Shown here: positions 54,046 through 64,000 of the stretch, one piece after another
Layout of the letters: each line of letters starts with the position of its first letter
Position numbering within the stretch: position 1 is the stretch's first letter
Source: Paroedura picta
Taxonomy: Eukaryota > Chordata > Lepidosauria > Squamata > Gekkonidae
Reading direction: 5' to 3'
DNA length: 64,000 bases
Assembly: GCF_049243985.1 (NCBI RefSeq)
Contig: NC_135371.1
Location: 4,241,501 to 4,305,500 of the forward strand
Notes under the pieces: generated by a model
The model's database searches: none
What the model was told of the DNA's origin: nothing
Seen by the model: the letters and a program-made list of their open reading frames with translations, nothing else
Position numbers and translations under genes: made by a program

Positions 54046-54185
54046 TCAAAATGTGAACAGTGGTTCTCAAATAAACGTTACCTTGTTAAGCACCAAAAAA
54101 TTCATTCAGGAGGGAAACCTTTTGAATGCTCACAGTGTGGAAAGAACTTCACTCAGAGATTCCACCTTAAACATCACATAATCCT
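54046..54185 (+). pseudogene. U8 terminal fingers beyond the stop
   Basis: SKCEQWFSNKRYLVKHQ, then CSQCGKNFTQRFHLKHH: two fingers in good order, but after the stop codon of the main frame. Same situation in U6 and U7. Confidence 0.75.
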
Positions 54186-54319
54186 TGTGAGTTCAAAGTG
54201 TATAATCATCATGTGACAAGCGTTGATCTTGTAGTTTACACCTTAAAAGACAGTCACAGACTCCTCAAAGCATTGATGCCATGTACGTTCTTGGAAAGAG
54301 CTTAGATTTATGATTAAAG

Positions 54320-54660
54320 AGAATTTTTTTCTTTATACAGAGTTTTTAAAATACAGCATTTGCAACTAAAGGATGTAGTCATGGCTGTAGGAATAGGCAG
54401 CCTTAAAAGGAGATTATCTAGAAGGGGGATATTAAAGGAGTCTATCAGTGACTGCTAGGCATGGTGACAGAGGGGAACCTCCACATTCAGAGGCACTAAA
54501 CCTCTGAATCCAAGAGTCAGGCAGCAACATCAGGAGGAGATCTCAGCCTCTATGCCCTGAAGATCCTTTAGAGGAAGTTGTTGGCCATTGTGTGAGACAG
54601 GATGCTGGACTAGATAGACCACTGGTTTGATCCTGCAGGGCATTTCTTATGTTACTGTAC
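54320..54660 (+). mobile_element. CR1 LINE 3' UTR
   Basis: 'tgtgagacaggatgctggac' and 'agaccactggtttgatcctg' are the CR1 3' end. Matches the U7 flank at 43960. Confidence 0.75.
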
Positions 54661-54799
54661 CATAATCATAGAAACCTAACATTCAGACTAAGGAGAAACA
54701 ATATAAATGCTCAGATTGTAGAACAAACTTTAGCCTTGAAAGAGGCAGAGATTTGCTCCAAGGTGGCAGGAGGTTCAAGACCAGAGTGGGGTCTTTTGC

Positions 54800-55915
54800 A
54801 GGTGTTTTGACCAGATGGTGACTTATCTACCTCGTGTGAAGGTTGCAAAGATCATGTGCTCTCCTGAGTCATCAATCATGGTGCATGTTGGCATGCTGGG
54901 AAATGTAGTTGTGTGCTCCTGGAGGAGAAAGGTTGGTTCCTAGGCATACTGTTAAAGGCCAGGACTTCAAAAGTAGCATTCTCAGAGCTTCTGCCACTTC
55001 CATGTGCAGGGCCAGCTAGACAGGTACAGATCAATGCCTGGAGGAGAAAGTGGTGCCTGGAGGAAGGGTTTAGTCTTGTTAGGCACCAGGAAACTTTTGA
55101 GAAGTAGCCGATCCTGGACAAAATAGACAGCCTTCACTTGAACCAAAAAAGGACCAGGCTGCTGGAGACTCCTATCAAAAAGATGTCAGAGAAGCTTTGG
55201 AACTAATCCCACGAGGAGATCCAAAAAGAGCTGAGAAGCCTCTTGTTTGGGACAGGATAGTCCAAAGGGTAAATACCTACCTTAATATTGATAGGAGCAT
55301 AGTAGAATTTGGGAATGAGGACACAAGGGCGGCTGAGATCCATGTGTGGTGACTAAGGGGCTGAGTATCAATGTCTATATGCCAATGTCAAAAGTATCTG
55401 AGCCTGGATGGGGGAGCTGGAGCACTTGGTGTTTAAGGACAATTGAGATATAGCAGGTTTCTCAGAAGCACAGTGGAATGTGGGAAATTGGTGGGCATAT
55501 TCCTTCCTATGTGTAAGCTCTATAGACAGGACAGAGAGGGAGAGGGGGTTGCTGGTATTACACTGTACATCAAAGAGGGCATAAAATCAAGTAAGTTAGA
55601 AAACGTCAGAGGAATTAGCTTCCCAACTGAAATGATAGGGGTGGAAATACTGGTCAAAGGGTTACTTAAAGGGGGGGCGTACTATTACCCACCTGGTACG
55701 GAGATGGAAAAGGAAATGGGAGGTGACTAAAGCAGATCATGACATCATACTGGAAGACTTCAACTACCCTCAACTTGACTGGGTAAACATGTGCTCAAGC
55801 CCTGCTGTAGAAGTGAGATTCCCAGACATCATAAAAGACAATTCACTGTGTTCGACTAAGACAGACCTGACCCCCAAAAGTCAGAAAACCAGAAGCCATC
55901 TAGTCCTTTGAGCAA
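54800..55915 (+). mobile_element. CR1 LINE 5' part (ORF1 to endonuclease)
   Basis: ITLYIKEGIKSSKLENVRGI, then EMIGVEILVKG, then ILEDFNYPQLDWVN: the CR1 endonuclease region, with frameshifts. Upstream 'cacttccatgtgcagggcc' and 'cacttgaaccaaaaaaggac' belong to the region before it. From 55.92 to 56.75 kb no feature was recognised. Confidence 0.75.
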
Positions 55916-56818
55916 AGGTCAGATGTAAAAATTTTATGGCTGTCATTTGCCCAGCCAGCCACCGTATGCATCAGCTAAGCATAAAGATTTGAGACAAGCC
56001 AGAAAAATAAAGAGAGGCAAAGTTTGACCCCGACTTCTGCTGCAAAGAGATTGCTGGCAATAAATAGAATGTTTGCAAAAGTAAAAGGGGCCTTTTCAAA
56101 TGATTGTAAATATACTTTTGATACCCTACAATTTTATTGAGTGGTCCTGACCACCTGGCCCTGGCAACACTCCCAGGCCTCCAGGCTGGAATCTCGGGAT
56201 GATCACCATCGGCAGCTTCCCTTCCGTCCGGGCCACTGGAGGCCAGGAGAACAAATAGGGATTTGGTGTCTGAGGTCCCCAATGGAGAATCAGCCTAGGT
56301 TGGGGCGTGATCGCAGAGCACCTGCGGGTGTCACAAATGCCATCTGGTGGGGTCCAGAAGAGAGCAGCTCAGCTGATGGCTCCCCGGCTTGCTGGCAACA
56401 CATAAGAAGGAATTAACAGAATGTGGCCTTTAAAGACTTTTCTAAACAATTATAAGGAATGAGAACTAGTATGACGGGGGAGATGAAATTAGGCCGTCCT
56501 TTTCAGGCTTTTGGCCTCCTTCCCAAATTCACCCTTTCGGCTAAACGAAAGGCTTTGCACCATCTCACATCATCCAGGACTGTTTTGGCAAACTGCGCAG
56601 AAACAGTTCCCTGGCCAGTCATCTGAAGTGGATCCTGGGGGTAGGATGTGCAGGCATTGAGGTGGCCCTTAACAGGCTCCCTAACAACCCATAACAGGCT
56701 CCTGGAAGCTTCAAGAGAGGAACCAGATAAGCATACACAGCAGAAGTCCATCAGTGGCTCCTGTGGTCCTCCAGATGTTCATGGACTTCAAAGTGGCTCT
56801 CAGCCACAAGGTCTACAT

Positions 56819-56954
56819 CAGGGGTAGTCAACCTGTGGTCCTCCAGATGTTCATGGACAACAATTCCAGTGAGCCCCTGCCAACAAATGCTGGCAGGGGC
56901 TGGTGGGAATTGTAGTCCATGAACATCTGGAAGACCATAGGTTGACTACCCCTG
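56819..56954. mobile_element. Palindromic hAT MITE, 136 bp
   Basis: Flanked by perfect GTCTACAT (56811-56818, 56955-56962). A fragment of another copy ('ctgtggtcctccagatgttc') lies just left at 56761. Confidence 0.9.
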
Positions 56955-57399
56955 GTCTACATGGCACCCTCTGTCTGGGGCAGGGATGCTCTGTCTCCTT
57001 GGCACTTGGGGGTACTGGTGGGAAGGCACCTGAAGACCTGCCCCCCCTCCTGCTGACGGACCTCCTGGCCGCTGTGGGGCACAGAGACCTGGACTGCATG
57101 GGCCACTGGCCTGATCCAATGCCGCTTCTCGGAGGTAACCAGAAGGGAGCCTCTAGCTGGCCTTTTCTTTCGAGCAAGGGGGAACCCAGACTTTCCATGC
57201 CCTCCTGAGACCAGTGCCCTGAGATCTATGCGGCTGTGCTTCGGGTAGGTGCAAGGAGGGGAAAAACAGCTGCTTTCCTCCTTTTTTTTCAGTGTCGGAC
57301 CCCCGGGAGCGCCACCCCGGGCCGCATTCCTCCAGAGCGGCCCCATTGCGCTGCCTAGGAGAGCCCGGCTGAAGTCCGTCGGGTGCGGCTCCTCCTAGA

Positions 57400-57596
57400 G
57401 ACGGGAGGGGGTCTTTTCCCTTTCCCTGCAGTTCCGAGAGGGTTAAAGTGATAGAGACGGCGGCTAGAGAGGCAGGAGGATGTTGACTTCCTGTTCCGGC
57501 GGGGGGGGGAGATTCGTCTATTGAGTGGCGGAAGAGAGGCGGGCGGGCGCTGCAGGGCAGAGCGGAGCAGCCGGAGCCCGGGAGGCTTCCTCGGAA
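57400..57596 (+). promoter_or_regulatory. U9 CpG promoter and exon 1
   Basis: TTCCGAGAGGGTTAAAGTGA and GGCGGCTAGAGAGGCAGG (57432-57476), the opposed ETS-like pair GACTTCCTGTTCCGGCGG, 'ctattgagtggcggaagag', donor CTCGGAA|GTAAGT at 57596. Near-identical to U8 over more than 200 bp. Confidence 0.7.
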
Positions 57597-57946
57597 GTAA
57601 GTCGGGGAGGGAGGGGAGTTCATGGGGGGCTCAGGCCGAGAAGGGGGGTGGGGATGCGTCTGTCGCCTTCTCTGGTCTTTGTCCCTTGGGGGGGGATTTC
57701 AATCGTCTTTTAAAATGCGGTTTTATGGATGCCTGGTTCTTAATAGGGTTTGGTGGCCCTTGCGGGGCAGAAAAGACGCGATCTCTATTTTGTATCAGCC
57801 AACGGGGTCGCGGGGAGTCCGGGGCCTATTATGCACACAGTAGATAATGCACTTTAGAAGTAGATTTTCCTGTTCTGCGCAGGAAAATCCAGCTGCCAAA
57901 GCACATTGAAAGTGCATTATCCTATGCATTATCCTATGCGTGCGGA

Positions 57947-58228
57947 AGAGCCAGTTGTGGCGCAGAGTGGTAAGGCAGCAGACATGCAGTCTGAAGCTCT
58001 GCCCATGAGGCTGGGAGTTCAATCCCAGCAGCCGGCTCAAGGTTGACTCAGCCTTCCATCCTTCCGAGGTCGGTAAAATGAGGACCCAGCTTGCTGGGGG
58101 GTAAACGGTAATGACTGGGGAAGGCACTGGCAAACCACCCCATATTGAGTCTGCCATGAAAACGCTGGAGGGCGTCACCCCAAGGGCCAGACATGACCCG
58201 GTGCTTGCACAGGGGAGACCTTTACTTT
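57947..58228 (+). mobile_element. tRNA-derived SINE (family B)
   Basis: 'gagccagttgtggcgcagag' head, 'gggagttcaatcccagcagc' B-box region, 'gtgcttgcacagggga' end. TATGCGTGC flanks it on both sides. The best-preserved family B copy. Confidence 0.88.
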
Positions 58229-58485
58229 TATGCGTGCAGAATGAGTGCAGGAAAGGAGTCCCAGGTGTGATCTTAGGGAAGGAATCATCTGTTGATCAGC
58301 TGCCCCACAAGCCACACATTTTGGGCAGTGTTCACCCCTCCCTCCATCTGCCATTTCCATGGGCGTTCATCTCGCCTCCACCCCACACTCCTGTTTCTTC
58401 CAGCAGCCCCCCCCCCCAGTCCTCCTGGAGAAGGTGGAGGCCCCTCTGCAGCGCTCAGAAGGTGAAAGGGACAGAGCTGTTTACT

Positions 58486-58735
58486 AGAGAGCCAGCGTGG
58501 TGTAGTAGTTAATCTTGGGTTGGATTCCCCACTCCTCCACAGGCAGCCAGCTGGGCTAGTCAGTTCTCATAGGGCTGTTCTCACAGAGCAGCTCTCTCAG
58601 AGCTCTCTAAGCCCCACCTAGCTCACAGTGGGTCTGTTGTGGTGGGAGGAAGGAAAAGCTGTTTGGAAGCCAGTTTGGGATTCTTTGGGGTAGTGGAAAG
58701 TGAGGCATAAAAAAGCCCAATCTTATCTGAGCCTC
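58486..58735 (+). mobile_element. tRNA-derived SINE (family A relative)
   Basis: 'gagagccagcgtggtgtagt' head; same insertion site as 40187 in U7. A short AT-rich tail repeat follows to 58790. Confidence 0.7.
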
Positions 58736-59407
58736 CAGGGGAGGGCGGTATATAAATATAAATAAGTAATAAATAAATCTCTGTCCCTTCCCCCTTGCAG
58801 AAAAGAGTAACAGCCAGATCTACACTGGTCCCCTAATTTTTTATGTGTCTCACAATGATCCTCAAAGGGATGCTTTTAACTCCCTCAAATCTTGTGCCAA
58901 ATGACGTCAGATCCATCACCTTGGACTGAACCGGTAAAAACACGCATCCAGTATTATGGGGAACATGGTCAAAACAACCAGCATCTGAGGTTTAGCTCCT
59001 CATGAATTCCTCATGAATTATTTTATGCAAATGAAACCATGGATCCTAGCATAGTCCATAAGCAGCACCACAAAAATCACCCACCCATCTCTTTGTGGGG
59101 CCGGCACAGCACAAAAATATAATTCCAAAGCATGGATCAGGGTGGATCCTCATGATGTCTGTCTGGTCACTCCAACCTCAGTTGGATCCACGCACATCTC
59201 CCAATAACCTTTCCCAGAGGCTCAGTGCAAATATTAAATTGCATGGGGGGAAAGAGGGAGAGCTGTGGCAGTCCTTGGGCTAATGACAATGGGGCAGAGC
59301 ACACATCCTTGGTTGCTTTCTTCGGAGACCTTTAGTTTTTGTCTGCCTTTTTGATATCTTTCCCTCTCCCTCTCCATAGCCACGTGAGACAGTGCAAGTG
59401 TAAGGCG

Positions 59408-59824
59408 ATGGGAGACCCAGAAGGACCTGGAATTAGCCAGAGAGCAAGGAAAGGACCCCATCTCACCCCGGCAAGGAGTGATATTCAGTCCTGGGGAAGA
59501 GCTGCTCCAGAAATCCTGGCTCAGGAGACAATAACCAGAGATGTGCACAGTCAACGCTTCCGGCAGTTCCGCTACCATGAGGCTGATGGGCCCCGAGAGG
59601 TTTGCAGCCGGCTCCACGGACTTTGCAACCGCTGGCTGGAGCCAGAGAGGCACACCAAGCAGCAGATCCTGGACCTGGTGATCCTGGAGCAGTTCCTGGC
59701 CCTCCTGCCCAGGGAGATGCAGGGCTGGGTGAGAGGATGCGGGCCGGAGAGCAGCTCCCAGGCGGTGGCCCTGGCCGAAGGCTTCCTCCTGAGCCAGGCA
59801 GAGGAGAAGAGGCAGGCGGACCAG
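59408..59824 (+). CDS. U9 SCAN domain exon (first coding exon)
   Basis: 417 nt from the ATG at 59408 ([16 protein letters not shown]) to donor GACCAG|gtgagg. The SCAN domain reads [19 protein letters not shown], then [19 protein letters not shown], then [19 protein letters not shown], then [16 protein letters not shown]. The frame is open upstream to 59339, so an earlier start in the exon is possible; I chose the ATG that aligns with U4 and U5. SCAN drives dimer formation among this protein family. Confidence 0.92.
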
Positions 59825-59904
59825 GTGAGGGGGTTTCCTTCGTTCACTTCAAGCAGAGACCTTATCCTAAGGCTTCCCTGCCAAATATTTCTACCTCTGA
59901 AATC

Positions 59905-60085
59905 TTAGAAAGCTTTTTTCTGATGCTGAGGGCTGTTCATAGATGGAATATGTTGCCTCGGTGGTTCCTTCATTGGAAATGTTGAGGACGAGACTGGACG
60001 AGCAGCTGTCTGGAGTATGTGTGTTTTTAAGTCTCCGAGAAGGTCGGGGGCTGAACTGGATGCCCCTCTGTGATCATTCTGATTC
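59905..60085 (+). mobile_element. CR1-like LINE 3' end in U9 intron
   Basis: 'gagggctgttcatagatgga' and 'gaaggtcgggggctgaactgg'. The same insertion as in U8 (48.59-48.78 kb). Confidence 0.65.
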
Positions 60086-60113
60086 TGACCCATCCGTCTT
60101 GTTTCTGCTTCAG

Positions 60114-60228
60114 GTGTGGGGACCATTTGTGAAGATGGAAGCAAAGTTCACTGAGGAGGAAGGAGCTCCAAGGAAGGACTGGCAGAGGGCACAGGCCCAG
60201 GAGAGTCCCCAAGAGGCCTTCTCATGGG
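60114..60228 (+). CDS. U9 linker exon 1 (WGP exon)
   Basis: 115 nt, acceptor CTGCTTCAG, donor CATGGG|gtaagg. Encodes VWGPFVKMEAKFTEEEG, then RKDWQRAQAQESPQEAFSW. Continues the SCAN frame without a break. Confidence 0.8.
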
Positions 60229-60462
60229 GTAAGGGTGTCCCGGTGGGGTTGGGCAGCCAGTGAAGTTGCTAAGTAGAAGGTTCAGGTGAGGAAGAAAAGG
60301 AAATAATTCTGCACAGGACAGAATGGACTGGTGGCCTTCATTGCTATCAGATGTCATTATGGCCACTCACACTTAAGGGGGACTAGACAGATTCAAGGAG
60401 GACAACTCTGTTCTTATTCTTATAAATTAAAATATTTGAGAGGGGCGGTCTATAAACAAAGA

Positions 60463-61047
<585 letters not shown>

Positions 61048-61454
61048 TAAGTTGTTTTGAGGCCCACCCTGGGATACTCAGCCCCGCTGGAGGCTCCCGG
61101 ACTGGATGTGGGAGTGAAAGCAGAGTTCAGGCTTGTTGGGAGGAGTGACCCAAGCCTTTCGTCTGGTCCAGGGGTAACTGAGGGCTGTGTTGGGACTATC
61201 ATCCAAGCCAGGACCTGAGGCCAAAGCAGGACTGAGAGGGTCTCAGAAAGACTCTGGAAGGGTCCAGATACTAATTTCTCATTTCCCAACCTTTATAATA
61301 CATCCCTTCATTTGGACAGACTTCTCCTCTGAACCATAATCTGGAATGGATACATATCCCTTTTAATGTTTGGGTTTGGGGCTTTGACCCTGACCAAATC
61401 TCCATCTTTCTGGTATAATGTGACAGCAATGTTAGAATTAACTCTTCCCATAGC

Positions 61455-62020
61455 CCTCACGCTCTCGCTAAGCCTAAAGACTCCCCAACCCTAACCCTCA
61501 GATTTACCCTAATATAGGTCCATGTTTTGACATATTTTTGAGTTTTAAAATAATGTCAGAAATATGTATACATCCTTGGCCTTTCCTAACCATGACACTA
61601 AGTGTTCTCTTGCCCTAATGTTCCTGCTAAGCCTAAAATCTCCCCATCCCAAACCATACCTAAGCTAATTGAGAGCCATTTTGGTGTAGTGGTTAGGAGT
61701 GCGGACTTCTAATCTGGCATGCCGGGTTCGATTCTGCGCTCTCCCACATGCAACCAGCTGGGGGACTTTGGGCTCGCCACGGCACTGAGAAAGCTGTTCT
61801 GACCGGGCAGTGATATCAGGGCTCTCTCAGCCTCACCCACACCACAGGGTGTCTGTTGTGGGGAGAGGAATGGGAAGGTGGCTGTAAGCCGCTTGGAGAC
61901 TCCTTCGGGTAGGGAAAAGTGGCATATAAGAACCAACTTCTTCTTCTAACTATAGCTAAGCTAACCCTAAAATTATCCTAAATATAAACCCCTATTTCTT
62001 TACATATTTTTCCGTTTCGT
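61455..62020. repeat. Two-copy diverged tandem repeat split by a SINE
   Basis: 'gctaagcctaaagactcccc', CCCTAA-like stretches and 'gacatatttttgagtttt' come back as 'gctaagcctaaaatctcccc', 'taaccctaaaattatcc' and 'tacatatttttccgttt'. Unit about 150 bp. It lies where the U9 123-nt exon would be. Confidence 0.55.
61672..61950 (+). mobile_element. tRNA-derived SINE (family A), full length
   Basis: 'gagagccattttggtgtagt' head, 'gccgggttcgattctgcgc' B box, CTTCTT tail. AGCTAA lies on both sides as part of a short duplication. Confidence 0.88.
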
Positions 62021-62034
62021 GTAATAGAGGATTG

Positions 62035-62580
62035 TGGGGGGGAGTCCTGTGGGGGCCCGATTGGATGTTGATGGTGGTCTCTGGCCTCAACCAAATGACT
62101 GGTGGGAGAGCTTAGGGAGCTCTGTGGGGCTCCCACTTCAGCCAGCAATTCACCTCACCAGGCTGGACCCAGGGCCGAAAAGGCCCTTGCTCTGGTCGAG
62201 GCCCAGGGCACCTCTCTGGGGCCAGGAATCATCAGCCAGTTGGTATTTGCTGAGCCAAGAGCTGTTTGGGGGACGTATTCAGAGAGGCGGTCCCAGATCA
62301 CGTAAGACCTTAAAGGTTACGACCAACACTAAAACCTGATCCGGAATTCAATCGGCAGCTAGTGCAGGTGTTGGAGAACTGGTCGTATGAGTGCTCTCCA
62401 GAGGGTCCTTGATAGGATCTATGCAGCTGTGTTCTGGACAGGGGTAAGGGAAGGCCTGCATAGATCGAGTTACAGTAATCTAACCTGGAAGGGACTGTCG
62501 CATGGATCAGTGTGGTTAGGTGTTTCAGGGCCAGGTAGGGTGCTAGTAGTTTCGTCTAGCCCAGATGGAAGAAAGCCTGG
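62035..62580. repeat. Unclassified interspersed repeat
   Basis: 'caatcggcagctagtgcagg', 'tctatgcagctgtgttctgg' and 'gagttacagtaatctaacc' look like a dispersed repeat, perhaps retrotransposon sequence. No open frame of note. Confidence 0.4.
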
Positions 62581-62666
62581 CGTGCTACTTTTAACGACTT
62601 CGATTCAGATGCCAATCAGACCTCCTTGCATGGGAGCTAATGGGATCTCTGTCTGTATTTCAGCAG

Positions 62667-64000
62667 GGGATCATCTGGAGAATGAGGAGGGCAATGAATT
62701 GCATCATCTGTCACCAGACAAACTCAAGAATGGAGATTTGAGAGGAAAAATCCAGAATCAAGGTGGGCCCAAGATGGAGAAGAAAAGTCACATGGTTCAG
62801 AATGATGAACTCAATCCTTGTCAAAGAGGAGATTTTTGTAAAGGAATTCTTGAGATGGAGAAAACATACAAGTGCTTGGAGTGTGGGACCAATTTCTCAG
62901 ATCAATCCCAATATCATATGCATTTGAGAGTGCATACTGGAAGGAGAGCTCAACAATACCCGGATTGTAGGAAGAGCTTCAGCTGTAGATCACTCTTCCT
63001 TGAGCACCAAAGAACCCACGGAGAGGAGAAACGTTTTGAATGCTCAGAATGCGGGAAGAAATTCAGTCGGAATGTCAGCCTTCAGTTGCATTGTAGAACC
63101 CACACAGGGGAGAAACCTTTTGAATGTATGGAGTGTGGGAAGAAATTCAGTCGGAGTGAGAACCTTCAGATGCATCAAAGAACCCATACAGGTGAGAAAC
63201 CATTTGAATGCTCGGAGTGTGGAAAGAAATTCAGTCAGATAGGCCATCTTCAAGTGCATCAAAGAACCCACACAGGGGAGAAACCTTTTGAATGCTCAGA
63301 GTGCGGAAAGAAATTCAGTCGGAGTGGCCATCTCCAGATGCATCAAAGAACCCACACAGGTGAGAAACCTTTCGAATGCACAGACTGTGGAAAGAAATTC
63401 AGTCATAGTATCACTCTTCAGATGCATCAAAGAACCCACACAGGGGAGAAACCTTTTGAGTGCTCAGAGTGTGGAAAGAGATTCAATCAAAGTGGCCATC
63501 TTCAGAAGCATCAAAGAACCCACACACAGGAGAAACCTTTTGAATGCTCAGTGTGTGGAAAGAAATTCAAGTCAAGTGACAATCTTCAGGGGCATGAAAG
63601 AACCCACACAGGGGAGAAACCTTTTGAGTGCTCAGAGTGTGGAAAGAGATTCTATCAATGTAGTAAACTTCAGCTGCATAAAAGAAACCACACAGGGGAG
63701 AAACCTTTTGAATGCTCAGTGTGTGGAAAGAAATTCAATTGGAGTGGCAGTCTTCAGCAACATCAAAGAATCCACACAGGGGAGAAACCTTTTGAATGCT
63801 CAGAATGTGGAATGAAATTCAGTCAGACTGGCCATCTTCAGATGCATCAAAGAACACACACAGGGGAGAAACCTTTTGAATGCTCAGTGTGTGGAAAGAA
63901 ATTCAGTCATAATATCACACTTCAGAAGCATCAAAGAACACACACAGAGGAGAAACCTTTTGAATGCTCAGAATGTGGAAAGAAATTCAAGTTAAGTGAC
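62667..64000 (+). CDS. U9 C2H2 zinc-finger exon, 13+ fingers, runs off the window
   Basis: Acceptor TATTTCAGCAG at 62666; open to the last base. Leader [19 protein letters not shown], basic [13 protein letters not shown]. The second finger has Tyr in place of its first Cys ([10 protein letters not shown]) and is probably dead. The rest are intact: helices [84 protein letters not shown], then a fourteenth finger that starts CGKKFKLSD and is cut by the window edge. The exon follows the fused KRAB-A exon in the correct phase without a 123-nt exon. Together at least 684 residues of a SCAN-KRAB zinc-finger protein are encoded here. Finger order resembles U7 and U8 (HSIT, SSDN blocks), so it is a close paralogue. 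Confidence 0.9.

Noticed and set aside
61470-61520. CCCTAACCCTAA-like stretch as an interstitial telomere
   Set aside because: Only two imperfect units inside a diverged 150-bp tandem repeat; it does not form a telomere array.

Overview
The window is vertebrate nuclear DNA, most likely from a squamate reptile; a gecko is plausible but not provable here. The evidence is the mix of BovB, CR1, L2 and L1-like LINEs, two tRNA-derived SINE families and short palindromic hAT elements, together with coding exons of C2H2 zinc-finger genes that carry SCAN and KRAB domains. BovB plus CR1 argues against mammals, birds, crocodiles and turtles.

The 64 kb is one tandem and inverted cluster of about nine units (U1-U9 here) that descend from a single SCAN-linker-KRAB-zinc-finger gene. 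The ancestral plan can be read from splice sites and phases: CpG-rich non-coding exon 1; SCAN exon (about 414-423 coding nt, ends phase 0); linker exon 1 (115 nt, phase 0 to 1); linker exon 2 (71 nt, phase 1 to 0); KRAB-A exon (127 nt, phase 0 to 1); a KRAB-B-position exon (123 nt, phase 1 to 1); and one zinc-finger exon (enters in phase 1). Joined lengths are multiples of three in U2 (1890 nt), U4 (1488 nt) and U8 (1884 nt), which supports the exon calls.

Layout: U1 (+, 1.7-3.8 kb) has its last two exons, with an L2 LINE in the finger exon. An orphan decayed exon 1 (+) lies at 8.7-8.8 kb. U2 (-, 20.0-12.9 kb) is the only unit with every module. U3 (+, 20.0-21.9 kb) is a relic that shares a bidirectional CpG promoter with U2. 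U4 (-, 29.4-24.0 kb) has lost the KRAB-B exon and its finger array is cut by a frameshift and an L1-like insertion. U5 (-, 33.0-29.5 kb) has an intact SCAN exon but only part of KRAB-A and no fingers. U6 (+, 33.0-35.1 kb) shares a bidirectional promoter with U5 and has 13 fingers but no SCAN or KRAB. U7 (+, 39.0-43.7 kb) has 13 fingers and no SCAN or KRAB. U8 (+, 46.7-54.0 kb) has lost SCAN but keeps both linkers, KRAB and 14 fingers. U9 (+, 57.4 kb to beyond the right edge) has SCAN, linker exon 1, an exon in which linker exon 2 and KRAB-A have been fused by intron deletion, and at least 13 fingers.

The predicted proteins would be nuclear DNA-binding factors: SCAN for dimer formation, KRAB for effector recruitment, fingers for DNA recognition. 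The arrays have diverged in their recognition helices while the linkers stay near-identical (TGEKPFEC), as expected of a fast-evolving KZFP cluster. Between exons almost everything recognisable is transposon. Several insertions are shared between units, or have an empty partner site in a paralogue, and so give the order of duplication.
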